This document shows positions 25,847 through 33,910 of a stretch of DNA of 64,000 nt, in pieces. The DNA lies in NCBI GenBank assembly GCA_036734385.1, contig DAIMYQ010000001.1, forward strand, positions 1 to 64,000. The letters are read 5' to 3'. Source of the stretch: JAAYPI01 sp036734385 (lineage in GTDB: Bacteria; Bacteroidota; Bacteroidia; Bacteroidales; Paludibacteraceae). The position numbers and the translations under genes were made by a program. The notes below the pieces were generated by a model, which saw nothing but the letters and a program-made list of their open reading frames with translations, was not told where the DNA came from and searched no databases. The first letter of the stretch is position 1. Every line of letters begins with the position of its first letter.

Positions 25847-26680
25847 TTATTTTTTAATCAATCGTATTCCTTCTTCTTCAATACTTATCAAGCGTTTTTT
25901 GTATAAATCGCCTACCGCTTTTTTATACATCTTTTTGCTGATACCATAAATGGAGTATATCTCCTCTGCTGGAGTTTTATCGGTAGTAGCTAAGAAGCCT
26001 CCTGCTTTTTGCAATCTAACCAATAAATTTTCCGATTCTCCAACAATTTGCTGAAAACCTGATTTTTGCAAACGAAGATCAACTTTTCCGTCTTCCCGTA
26101 TTTGCTTCACATATCCTTTCACTCTTTGTCCGATATAAAGAGGCTTAAAAACTTCATTCTCGTACAAAAGACCTAAAAATTTGTTGTTGATAATAGCCTT
26201 GTAGCCCAAATCTGTTTTTTTACAAACAAGTAAATCAACTTCAGTCTCCGGTTCAGCCTCAAAAGGTTCTTTAGCCGTAAATTTTTCTACCTTGGCAGAA
26301 GCTGCTATGCGGTTGGTCTTTTCATCGAGGTAAATATACACTACCGCAGTATCGCCCTCTTCCAAATTGATTTTCTGCTCGCTAAAGGGCACCAACAAAT
26401 CTTTCATCAATCCCCAATCCAAAAAAGCTCCATATTTAGATACAGACTTTACTTTCAGTGCCGCAAAATCACCCACTTGAGCAAAAGGTTTTTCGGTCGT
26501 TGCAATGGGTCTATCTTCCGAATCGACATACAAAAAGACTTCTACAGTATCTCCATCTTCACAATTTTCAGGCACATAACGAATGGGCATAAGTACCTCC
26601 CCCAATTCCTCACCATCAAGATAGACACCAAAATCCACATGTTTTACAACTCTCATGGAGTTGAATTTTCCTATTTCCAT
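25847..26680 (-). CDS. S1-like RNA-binding protein, CvfB/YitL family
   Basis: A 277-residue cytosolic protein with tandem S1-like barrels: FGVYLDGEELGEVLMP, KYGAFLDWGLMKDLLVP and GYKAIINNKFLGLLYENEVF. A C-terminal winged-helix-like segment reads AEEIYSIYGISKKMYKKAVGDL. This is the CvfB layout, known in staphylococci as an RNA-binding regulator of virulence and exoprotein expression. The role in Bacteroidota is not established. It follows prfC by 33 bases and is probably co-transcribed. Confidence 0.88.
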   Translation of the reverse strand: MEIGKFNSMRVVKHVDFGVYLDGEELGEVLMPIRYVPENCEDGDTVEVFLYVDSEDRPIATTEKPFAQVGDFAALKVKSVSKYGAFLDWGLMKDLLVPFSEQKINLEEGDTAVVYIYLDEKTNRIAASAKVEKFTAKEPFEAEPETEVDLLVCKKTDLGYKAIINNKFLGLLYENEVFKPLYIGQRVKGYVKQIREDGKVDLRLQKSGFQQIVGESENLLVRLQKAGGFLATTDKTPAEEIYSIYGISKKMYKKAVGDLYKKRLISIEEEGIRLIKK

Positions 26681-26713
26681 TTAATTTTAATTAAGTTCGT
26701 TTTATCTGAAAAA

Positions 26714-28291
26714 TTAAAATTCAGACGAAAAATGGAAGCGAATGCTTTTAAAATCATTTTGAGCCATTTGCAACATATACCCTGAATCTGCAAGAAAAAC
26801 ATCTCTGTTTTCTTTGTCCTTTGCCATGTATTGGTATTTCCGTTTTTTAAAATTTTCTAATTCTTCTTTATCATCACTTTCTATCCAACAAGCTTTGTAT
26901 AAATTAATCGGTTCCCATTTACACTGTGCATTGTATTCGTGAAGAAGACGATATTGTATTACCTCAAACTGTAATTGCCCCACAGTTCCAACAATTTTTC
27001 TACCATTAAACTGATTCACAAATAATTGGGCAACGCCCTCATCCATAAGTTGTTCTATACCTTTGTTCAGTTGTTTGGCTTTCATCGGATCAGCATTTTC
27101 AATATATTTGAACATTTCCGGAGAGAAGCTAGGTAATCCTTTGAAGTGAATGTCTTCCCCAGACGACAAACTATCACCAATTTTAAACGTTCCCGTATCA
27201 GGCAACCCAATGATATCTCCCGCAAAAGCCTCATCTACAGTTTCTTTCTTCTGAGCCATAAATGCTGTTGGAGAGGAAAATTTCATCAATTTTTTATGAC
27301 GAATATGTCTGTAATTCACATTTCTTTCAAATTTTCCAGAGCAAATTTTAACAAAGGCTATGCAACTTCGATGATTCGGATCCATATTGGCATGAATTTT
27401 AAAGACAAATCCGGAAAAGGCTTCTTCATCAGGATTTACGGTACGTTCCAACGCCTCAACAGGCAGCGGAGATGGTGCTATTTCTACAAAACAATCAAGC
27501 AATTCTTTTACACCAAAATTATTCAATGCACTACCAAAGAATACGGGAGCCAATTCTCCTGCCAAATATTTTTTTGTATCAAATTCGGAATAAACGCCCT
27601 CTATCAACTCTAAATCTTCTCTTAATTTGGAAGCATTTTTCTCCCCAATATATTTTTCCAGTTCCTTGCTATTCAAATCAGTAAAGGCTACAGATTCGGT
27701 TATTGTCTGTTTATTGGGGGTATATAAATCAAGCCCTTTTTTATGGATATTATAAACGCCCTTAAAACCTGCACCAATGTTAATTGGCCAACTTAACGGA
27801 CGGACATGAATACCAAGTTCACTTTCTATTTCATCCAATAAATCGAAAGGATCTTTCCCTTCTCTATCCATTTTATTAACAAACACCATGACTGGAGTTT
27901 TTCTCATACGGCAAACCTGCATCAATTTACGAGTTTGTGTTTCGACGCCCTTTGCCGTATCAATAACAATAATTACACTATCAACGGCAGTAAGCGTACG
28001 GAAAGTATCTTCAGCAAAATCTTGGTGACCCGGGGTATCCAAAATATTGATTTTGTAATCCCTGTATTCAAAACCCATAACAGACGTAGCAACTGATATT
28101 CCACGTTGCTTTTCAATTTCCATCCAATCGGAAGTCGCTGTTTTTTTTATTTTGTTCGATTTTACAGCACCTGCAATATGTATTGCACCCCCAAAAAGCA
28201 ATAATTTTTCGGTAAGAGTTGTTTTACCGGCATCAGGGTGACTGATAATAGCAAAAGTTCGACGACGTTTTATTTCTTCGTTAAAAGTCAT
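26714..28291 (-). CDS. prfC: Peptide chain release factor 3
   Basis: A 525-residue translational GTPase that removes RF1/RF2 from the ribosome after peptide release. The P-loop is SHPDAGKTTLTEKLL, G3 is DTPGHQDF and G4 is NKMDREG. The sequence is closer to PrfC than to EF-G throughout, including FAEDTFRTLTAVD. Length is standard. First gene of a minus-strand operon that continues through the cvfB-like, aminotransferase and TraB genes. Confidence 0.96.
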   Translation of the reverse strand: MTFNEEIKRRRTFAIISHPDAGKTTLTEKLLLFGGAIHIAGAVKSNKIKKTATSDWMEIEKQRGISVATSVMGFEYRDYKINILDTPGHQDFAEDTFRTLTAVDSVIIVIDTAKGVETQTRKLMQVCRMRKTPVMVFVNKMDREGKDPFDLLDEIESELGIHVRPLSWPINIGAGFKGVYNIHKKGLDLYTPNKQTITESVAFTDLNSKELEKYIGEKNASKLREDLELIEGVYSEFDTKKYLAGELAPVFFGSALNNFGVKELLDCFVEIAPSPLPVEALERTVNPDEEAFSGFVFKIHANMDPNHRSCIAFVKICSGKFERNVNYRHIRHKKLMKFSSPTAFMAQKKETVDEAFAGDIIGLPDTGTFKIGDSLSSGEDIHFKGLPSFSPEMFKYIENADPMKAKQLNKGIEQLMDEGVAQLFVNQFNGRKIVGTVGQLQFEVIQYRLLHEYNAQCKWEPINLYKACWIESDDKEELENFKKRKYQYMAKDKENRDVFLADSGYMLQMAQNDFKSIRFHFSSEF

Positions 28292-28317
28292 TGTGTAAAG
28301 TTACTGATTTGAGGCTA

Positions 28318-28349
28318 CAAAGATAATAAATTTAGTGCCAAGTGAGCAA
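28318..28349 (-). promoter_or_regulatory. Probable prfC operon promoter
   Basis: On the minus strand, TTG, 21 bases, then TATCTTTG (28318-28325). It ends 26 bases before the prfC ATG. Confidence 0.55.
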
Positions 28350-28442
28350 TGTCAGAAGGACAAAAAGGTCTATTTATATCGTAACAGTAAGTTGCTTACG
28401 TAAATCTTAAATCCAAATGCTTACTTTTCACAACTTTTTCAT

Positions 28443-28450
28443 TACTTTTG
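28443..28450 (+). promoter_or_regulatory. Probable -7 element for the heptose operon
   Basis: TACTTTTG lies 47 bases before the GTG start of the kinase gene. I find no TTG at the expected distance upstream. Confidence 0.4.
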
Positions 28451-28497
28451 TGGTAATTGTATTGTTTTTAGAGAAAACCCTTAAACGTTAAAAGAAA

Positions 28498-29538
28498 GTG
28501 CTATATAGAAGTAAAGCTCCTTTTCGATTAGGAATTGCGGGAGGCGGAACTGATGTTTCTCCCTACTCTGACTTATACGGCGGAGCCATTTTAAACGTAA
28601 CCGTAAATATGTATGCATATGCCAACATACGTCCTTTGGACAACGGTAAAATTCGGTTAGTACATATCAATGAAGACATTACAGAAGAAATTGATTCGAC
28701 GGCTGTCTTGTCTTTTCTAGAAAAAGATTCTCTTTTACTTCAAAAGGGAATTTATAATTCAATCGTCAAAAAATTCAACAATAATAAGCCTTTATCATTC
28801 GAATTAACCACCTATATGGATGTTCCGACAGGTTCCGGATTAGGCACTTCATCTACCTTGGTAGTCGCTATTTTGGGTGCTTTTTCCGAATGGCTGAAAC
28901 TACCCTTGGGACAATATGATTTAGCTCATTATGCCTATGAAATTGAACGCATTGATTTAGGCATGGCGGGTGGAAAACAAGATCAATATGCAGCCACATT
29001 CGGCGGAGTCAATTTTATGGAATTTAATGAGGAGGACAAAGTGATTGTTAATCCATTACGCATCCAAAATGAGTTGCTTCAAGAATGGGGTTTGAATACA
29101 GTATTATTTTACACTAACCTACAACGAGTATCGGCCAAAATTATTGAAGAACAATCGGAAAATGTGCGTAAAAACGATGAGCAATCTGTTGAAGCCATGC
29201 ACAATGTAAAAAAAGAAGCCTATCGCATAAAAAACTGCTTGCTAAGAAGTGAATTGAATGAACTTGGCAAAGCACTCAATACCAGTTGGGTAAACAAGAA
29301 AAAAATGGCTCACAATATTTCGAATTCTTCCATTGACATGATTTACGAAACAGCAATCAACAATGGAGCTCTGGGAGGAAAAATATCAGGTGCGGGTGGT
29401 GGAGGGTTTATGTTCTTTTATTGCCCCGGAACAAGTCGTTTTCAGGTGGTGAAAGCTCTTTCAGAATTACATATCGGACATGTATGTCCGTTCGAATTTA
29501 GCAAATACGGATTGAAAACATGGACAGTCAAAAACTAA
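28498..29538 (+). CDS. hddA: D-glycero-D-manno-heptose 7-phosphate kinase (GHMP family)
   Basis: A 346-residue GHMP kinase with a GTG start: the sequence LYRSKAPFRLGIAGGGTDVSPY begins right there, and no nearby ATG fits. The ATP-binding motif is PTGSGLGTSSTLVV, and a glycine-rich GAGGGGFMFF closes the protein. HddA phosphorylates heptose 7-phosphate at C1 to the alpha-1,7-bisphosphate on the GDP-heptose route. The assignment is strengthened by the next three genes, which supply the other steps. The last 19 bases overlap gmhA. Confidence 0.9.
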   Translation: MLYRSKAPFRLGIAGGGTDVSPYSDLYGGAILNVTVNMYAYANIRPLDNGKIRLVHINEDITEEIDSTAVLSFLEKDSLLLQKGIYNSIVKKFNNNKPLSFELTTYMDVPTGSGLGTSSTLVVAILGAFSEWLKLPLGQYDLAHYAYEIERIDLGMAGGKQDQYAATFGGVNFMEFNEEDKVIVNPLRIQNELLQEWGLNTVLFYTNLQRVSAKIIEEQSENVRKNDEQSVEAMHNVKKEAYRIKNCLLRSELNELGKALNTSWVNKKKMAHNISNSSIDMIYETAINNGALGGKISGAGGGGFMFFYCPGTSRFQVVKALSELHIGHVCPFEFSKYGLKTWTVKN

Positions 29539-30107
29539 TCGGACAACGATTACAACAACATCAGGAAGTCATCTCTTTGGTACAAAACGATGATTCTTTG
29601 AAAAACACACTGAGCAGTATAATAGAAACCATAGTTGCTTGTTTTAAGACAGACAATAAAGTTTATTTTTGCGGAAACGGAGGTAGTGCCTCCGATGCAC
29701 AGCACTTAGCAGCGGAATTTTCAGGCAGATTTTATTTGGATAGAGCCAGTTTGCCTTCCGAAGCATTGCATTGTAACACGTCTTACCTCACTGCTGTTGC
29801 CAATGACTATTCTTACGATTTGATTTATTCTCGCCTTGTTTCAGGAGTTGGCAGAAAGGGTGATATCTTAGTAGGACTTTCGACATCAGGGAATTCCAAA
29901 AACATTGTTGAGGCTTTTAAAACAGCCAGGGGAAAAGAAATGTTGACTATAGCTCTCATTGGAGAAAAAAAAGGAGATCTGGAAGCTTTCAGCGACTATA
30001 TTATCCATGTTCCGAGTAGTGATACTCCACGCATACAAGAAACCCATATTTTATTGGGACATATCATTTGCGAAATGGTTGAATCGGCAATTTTTGGCAA
30101 AAAATAA
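29520..30107 (+). CDS. gmhA: Sedoheptulose-7-phosphate isomerase
   Basis: A 195-residue SIS-domain protein. FCGNGGSASDAQHLAAEF and LSTSGNSKNIVEA are diagnostic for GmhA. It converts sedoheptulose 7-phosphate to D-glycero-D-manno-heptose 7-phosphate in the cytosol, the first committed step. The ATG is inside the end of hddA, so translation is coupled. Confidence 0.95.
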   Translation: MDSQKLIGQRLQQHQEVISLVQNDDSLKNTLSSIIETIVACFKTDNKVYFCGNGGSASDAQHLAAEFSGRFYLDRASLPSEALHCNTSYLTAVANDYSYDLIYSRLVSGVGRKGDILVGLSTSGNSKNIVEAFKTARGKEMLTIALIGEKKGDLEAFSDYIIHVPSSDTPRIQETHILLGHIICEMVESAIFGKK

Positions 30108-30109
30108 TC

Positions 30110-30805
30110 ATGGAATGTATCATTTTAGCAGGCGGATTAGGCACTCGATTACAAAGCATTGTTTCCGATTTACCTAAATGCATGGCTTCTGTAGCAGGAA
30201 AACCTTTTTTGCATTACTTGCTTACTTCTTTAGAACAAAAAGGGTTCAATCATGTTATTCTTTCCTTAGGCTACAAACACGAGATGGTAATCGAATGGCT
30301 CAAAACTTTCAATACCAAATTAAAAGTTTCGTGGGTGGTGGAACAAGAACCTTTAGGAACAGGTGGGGCTCTGCGATTTGCCTCACAAGCTATGCTCACC
30401 GATAAAGCTTTCATTATCAATGGGGATACCTATTTTGAGGTCGATTACTTGGGTATGATGCAACTTCACGAAAAAACAAAAGCAAAAGTTACCATTGCCT
30501 TACGAAAAATGGAAAACTTCAGTCGGTTTGGGCTTGTCGAATTGGAAGAAAAGACTCAACGCATCACACAATTTAAGGAAAAACAATTTTGCACCTCCGG
30601 TTATATCAATGGAGGCGTTTATCTTATCGGCAAAAACACGTTACAAAAATTACCGGAAAAATGTTCTTTGGAAAAGGAACTCTTCGAAAAAAATATAGAC
30701 TCTACTTTCATAGCAGGATTTTCGTCCAATGGATACTTCATTGATATTGGTGTTCCCGAAGATTATAACAAAGCTCAAATAGATTTCAGGAATGGGGTTA
30801 TATAA
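30110..30805 (+). CDS. hddC: D-glycero-alpha-D-manno-heptose 1-phosphate guanylyltransferase-like nucleotidyltransferase
   Basis: A 231-residue sugar nucleotidyltransferase. The NTP-binding motif is ILAGGLGTRLQS, with PKCMASVAGKPFL and a NGDTYFEVD metal site. Operon position with hddA, gmhA and gmhB points to HddC, which makes GDP-D-glycero-alpha-D-manno-heptose. By sequence alone it could be another hexose-1-phosphate nucleotidyltransferase. The stop overlaps the gmhB start by 14 bases. Confidence 0.85.
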   Translation: MECIILAGGLGTRLQSIVSDLPKCMASVAGKPFLHYLLTSLEQKGFNHVILSLGYKHEMVIEWLKTFNTKLKVSWVVEQEPLGTGGALRFASQAMLTDKAFIINGDTYFEVDYLGMMQLHEKTKAKVTIALRKMENFSRFGLVELEEKTQRITQFKEKQFCTSGYINGGVYLIGKNTLQKLPEKCSLEKELFEKNIDSTFIAGFSSNGYFIDIGVPEDYNKAQIDFRNGVI

Positions 30806-31340
30806 AAAATTTGACACATTATTTCTTGACAGAGACGGTGTTATAAACAAACATCTACTTGGCGACTATGTAAAAACTATTGACGAAATGGAGTTCTTGC
30901 CACAATCGTTGGAAGCTCTAAAAATCTTAGCTCCTTTTTTTAAACACATTATCATAGTTTCCAATCAACGAGGAGTTGGCAAAGGGGTTATGTCTTTAAA
31001 TGATTTGGATATAATCCATACTTTTATGCAAAAAAAAATAGATACGATTGGTGGTAGAATCGATAAAATCTATTGTTGCACGGATTTAGACGAAAATAGT
31101 CCTAACCGAAAGCCCAATATAGGCATGGCAATAGAGGCAAAAACGGATTTTCCGGATATTGTTTTTAAACAAAGTATAATGGTTGGAGACTCTTTGTTTG
31201 ACATGCTTTTTGCTCGTAATGCAGGTATGTATGCCATTTTAATCAGCAATGAAAAAGACATCAACCCCGAATATTTTGACGAGCAATATGCTGATTTATA
31301 TTCTTTTGCAAAAAAAGTTATAACAGACAATCAAAAATAA
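30792..31340 (+). CDS. gmhB: Heptose 1,7-bisphosphate phosphatase, short form without the zinc loop
   Basis: A 182-residue HAD-IIIA phosphatase. The nucleophile motif is LFLDRDGVINKH, motif II IIVSNQRGVGKG and the acid motif MVGDSLFDMLFA. It removes the C7 phosphate from heptose 1,7-bisphosphate. E. coli GmhB carries a CxH...CxC zinc loop before the KP lysine. Here the segment IYCCTDLDENSPNRKPN has neither the length nor the ligands. I recall that the Bacteroides enzyme prefers the alpha anomer, which suits the GDP branch; that is knowledge of the family and not visible here. Confidence 0.88.
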   Translation: MGLYKKFDTLFLDRDGVINKHLLGDYVKTIDEMEFLPQSLEALKILAPFFKHIIIVSNQRGVGKGVMSLNDLDIIHTFMQKKIDTIGGRIDKIYCCTDLDENSPNRKPNIGMAIEAKTDFPDIVFKQSIMVGDSLFDMLFARNAGMYAILISNEKDINPEYFDEQYADLYSFAKKVITDNQK

Positions 31341-31357
31341 TTTCAATCTTTGTATCC

Positions 31358-32476
31358 ATGAGAATAGCTTACCTTTCCACATTTTATCCTTTTCGCGGAG
31401 GAATTGCCCAGTTCAATGCCGATTTATTCGAAGAATTATCCAAAAACAACGAAATAAAAGCTTTTACTTTTACACGTCAATATCCTGATTTTTTATTCCC
31501 GGGGAAAACCCAATATGTAACAGAAGAGGACACGGCTACTGTTATCGAAAGTTTTCCTGTTTTAGACACGGCAAATCCTTTTTCATATTGTTCTGCAGCA
31601 AAAGAAATTGCCAAATACAAACCCGATGTATTAATTATGAAATATTGGATGTCTTATTTAGCTCCATCATTAGGCTGGGTAGCAAAACAACAGAAAAAAA
31701 AAGGATGCAAGGTTATTTCTATATTGGACAACGTTTTACCACACGAACGAAACATATTGGATAAACCTCTTACAAAATGGTTTTTGAACCAAAATTCGGG
31801 GTTTATTGCCATGAGTGAATCGGTAAAACAAGATTTAATTGATTTATCTCCAAATGCAAACTATATCACTAAAGCTCACCCATTATTCAATCATTTTGGC
31901 AACAAAAAAGATAGTATCGAAGCAAAAAAAACATTAGGGTTGGATTTAGACAAAAAAACATTGCTTTTCTTCGGTCTGATTCGAGATTACAAAGGACTGG
32001 ATTTGCTCATCGAAGCCATGAATCAATTGGACGATTCTTATCAACTGGTAATTGCAGGAGAAAGCTACGGTAGTTTCGACAAGTACCAAGAACAAATTAA
32101 CCGAAACAAAAACATCAAAAACATCAAAGTTTTTAATACCTACATCAGTGATGCAGAGGTACCCTTATTTTTTTCTGCTGCCGATGTATGCGTGTTGCCT
32201 TATAAATCAGCTACTCAAAGCGGAATTTCCTCCATTGCTTATCACTTTGAAGTACCTTTGATTATCACCGACACAGGTGGATTAAAAGAAGTCGTAGAAA
32301 ATGCCGGAACAGGTCTGGTTTGTGCGAGTATTGATGCCAATGCCATCACGAATAGCATAAAGCAATTTTACACTGAAGACAGCAGCAAATTTATCAAAGG
32401 CATCCAACAACAGAAAGAAGAACTTTCATGGACGAACTTTGCCAACGCCCTGATTGAATTTGCTAAAAAGCTATAA
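31358..32476 (+). CDS. Glycosyltransferase family 4
   Basis: A 372-residue GT-B glycosyltransferase. The N-terminal domain opens RIAYLSTFYPFRGGIAQFNADLF. The C-terminal nucleotide-sugar domain has LFFGLIRDYKGLDLLIEAM and the VLPYKSATQSGISSIAYHF region with the usual acidic-to-serine variation. Being last in the heptose operon, it may use GDP-heptose as donor, but the donor cannot be proven from sequence. No transmembrane segment is evident, so it is probably peripheral at the cytoplasmic face. Its 3' end overlaps the luxS 3' end by 6 bases on opposite strands. Confidence 0.87.
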   Translation: MRIAYLSTFYPFRGGIAQFNADLFEELSKNNEIKAFTFTRQYPDFLFPGKTQYVTEEDTATVIESFPVLDTANPFSYCSAAKEIAKYKPDVLIMKYWMSYLAPSLGWVAKQQKKKGCKVISILDNVLPHERNILDKPLTKWFLNQNSGFIAMSESVKQDLIDLSPNANYITKAHPLFNHFGNKKDSIEAKKTLGLDLDKKTLLFFGLIRDYKGLDLLIEAMNQLDDSYQLVIAGESYGSFDKYQEQINRNKNIKNIKVFNTYISDAEVPLFFSAADVCVLPYKSATQSGISSIAYHFEVPLIITDTGGLKEVVENAGTGLVCASIDANAITNSIKQFYTEDSSKFIKGIQQQKEELSWTNFANALIEFAKKL

Positions 32477-32953
32477 GTTTGGGTACACCATATTTTTTTC
32501 TTCTATCACATCTAAAACCTCACGAAGATATTTGTCTGCTTCGTATTTTGCCATAGGTAAATTATGAAGCAAGCAATTACCGCAATCGCGAGGAACGGTA
32601 CCGGGAACTTCACCGTCAAAATCGCGGATAAAACGGAAGGTTTCTCGCATCAATTCCAAAATATCTCCGGGTTGTAAATCACCTCTCATTAAAAAATAAT
32701 TTCCTGTACAACAACCCATTGGTCCCCAAAAGATAATTTTATCGCCCCATACCGGATGATTACGCAAAAAGGTAGCTGCCAGATGTTCAATCGTGTGCAA
32801 TTCGCCATTACCAAGTATCGGTTCACGGTTCGGTTCCTTCATGCGAATATCAAATGTAGTGATAACATCGTTGGTCAAATAATCCTTGCGGGAAACATAA
32901 ATACCTCTCAATAAATGAAGATGGTCTATAGAAAAACTGGGAATTTTTTTCAT
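32471..32953 (-). CDS. luxS: S-ribosylhomocysteine lyase
   Basis: A 160-residue enzyme from the ATG at 32953 (MKKIPSFSIDH), the usual LuxS start; an ATG eight codons upstream is less likely. Metal ligands H53 and H57 lie in LHTIEH, with the cysteine ligand in CGNCLLHNL. GPMGCCTG holds the catalytic cysteine. It splits S-ribosylhomocysteine to homocysteine and DPD, the precursor of autoinducer 2, as part of the activated methyl cycle. It is monocistronic with its own promoter. Confidence 0.96.
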   Translation of the reverse strand: MKKIPSFSIDHLHLLRGIYVSRKDYLTNDVITTFDIRMKEPNREPILGNGELHTIEHLAATFLRNHPVWGDKIIFWGPMGCCTGNYFLMRGDLQPGDILELMRETFRFIRDFDGEVPGTVPRDCGNCLLHNLPMAKYEADKYLREVLDVIEEKNMVYPNL

Positions 32954-32994
32954 GTGATAAATGGGTCTTAATGGCATTTTTAAAATCTACGACA

Positions 32995-33025
32995 CAAAAC
33001 TACAAAAACTAATTTCATTCTTCAA
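32995..33025 (-). promoter_or_regulatory. luxS promoter
   Basis: On the minus strand, TTG, 20 bases, then TAGTTTTG (32995-33002), about 42 bases before the ATG at 32953. Confidence 0.6.
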
Positions 33026-33035
33026 CCAATAATGT

Positions 33036-33043
33036 TATTTTTG
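33036..33043 (+). promoter_or_regulatory. Probable -7 element for the sirtuin gene
   Basis: TATTTTTG lies 23 bases before the ATG, back to back with the luxS promoter. No -33 element is evident. Confidence 0.4.
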
Positions 33044-33066
33044 TGTAACACATTCACAAAAATAAC

Positions 33067-33771
33067 ATGACAAAAAAAAAGAAAATAGTTGTATTTACCG
33101 GTTCAGGCGTTTCTGCGGAAAGCGGCATTTCAACTTTCAGAGGTGGAAACGGATTGTGGGCAAATCATCGTATCGAAGATATTTGTACACCAGAAGCCTT
33201 GATATATAACCGACAAGAAGTAATTGATTTTTACAATACGAGACGTAAAGAACTGTTGGAGACAAAACCTAACGCTGCACATTACGCCATCACAGAGCTG
33301 GAGAAACATTTTGATGTACAAGTAATCACGCAAAATATAGATGACCTGCACGAACGTGCAGGAAGCAAAAACATCACACATTTGCACGGTGAATTACGAA
33401 AACTACGCAGCAGCAAAGATGAAACAGCAACCATTCCTTTTGAGGATTGGGAACAAAAGATGGAGACTAAACATGCCGACGGGTCTTTATTACGACCGTT
33501 TATTGTCTTTTTCGGCGAAAGCGTACCCGAATTTGACAAAGCTATGAAAATAGCACAACAAGCGGACATCCTACTTGTTATAGGAACATCACTGGCGGTA
33601 TATCCTGCTGCTTCATTGGTACATTGTGTACCAAATAGCGTTCCCATTTATTTGGTTGACCCGGGAGAACCAAACATTTCAGGCATTACTAACCCTTTAC
33701 ACCATATAAAAATGAACGCTTCCGAAGGTGTTCCAAAACTGGTAGAAATGCTTATAAAAGAGATTGAATAA
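33067..33771 (+). CDS. Sir2-family NAD-dependent protein deacylase without zinc cysteines
   Basis: A 234-residue cytosolic sirtuin. The NAD motif is FTGSGVSAESGISTFRG. QNIDDLHERAG and the catalytic histidine in THLHGEL are intact, and GTSLAVYPAASL closes the Rossmann fold. The structural zinc module normally carries two CxxC pairs after HLHG. Here residues between HLHGELRKLRSS and FIVFFGESVP contain no cysteine. I believe other Bacteroidota sirtuins look the same. The enzyme would remove acyl groups from lysines using NAD+. Monocistronic. Confidence 0.9.
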   Translation: MTKKKKIVVFTGSGVSAESGISTFRGGNGLWANHRIEDICTPEALIYNRQEVIDFYNTRRKELLETKPNAAHYAITELEKHFDVQVITQNIDDLHERAGSKNITHLHGELRKLRSSKDETATIPFEDWEQKMETKHADGSLLRPFIVFFGESVPEFDKAMKIAQQADILLVIGTSLAVYPAASLVHCVPNSVPIYLVDPGEPNISGITNPLHHIKMNASEGVPKLVEMLIKEIE

Positions 33772-33910
33772 AAGAAAATAACGAGAGCTATCCAGACATT
33801 AGCATCTTTTTGATTTGCTTACATGATAAAAAAGCCTCTTAACGCGTTAAAAATTAATCTATACAAGGTTCGGAAAAATCATCGGCTGTTAAACCCGTAT
33901 AATTGAGAAA

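Noticed and set aside
33772..33910. Possible terminator or small RNA between the sirtuin and PorP/SprF genes
   Set aside because: Only a short TTAACGCGTTAA palindrome is seen, with no stable hairpin followed by T-run.
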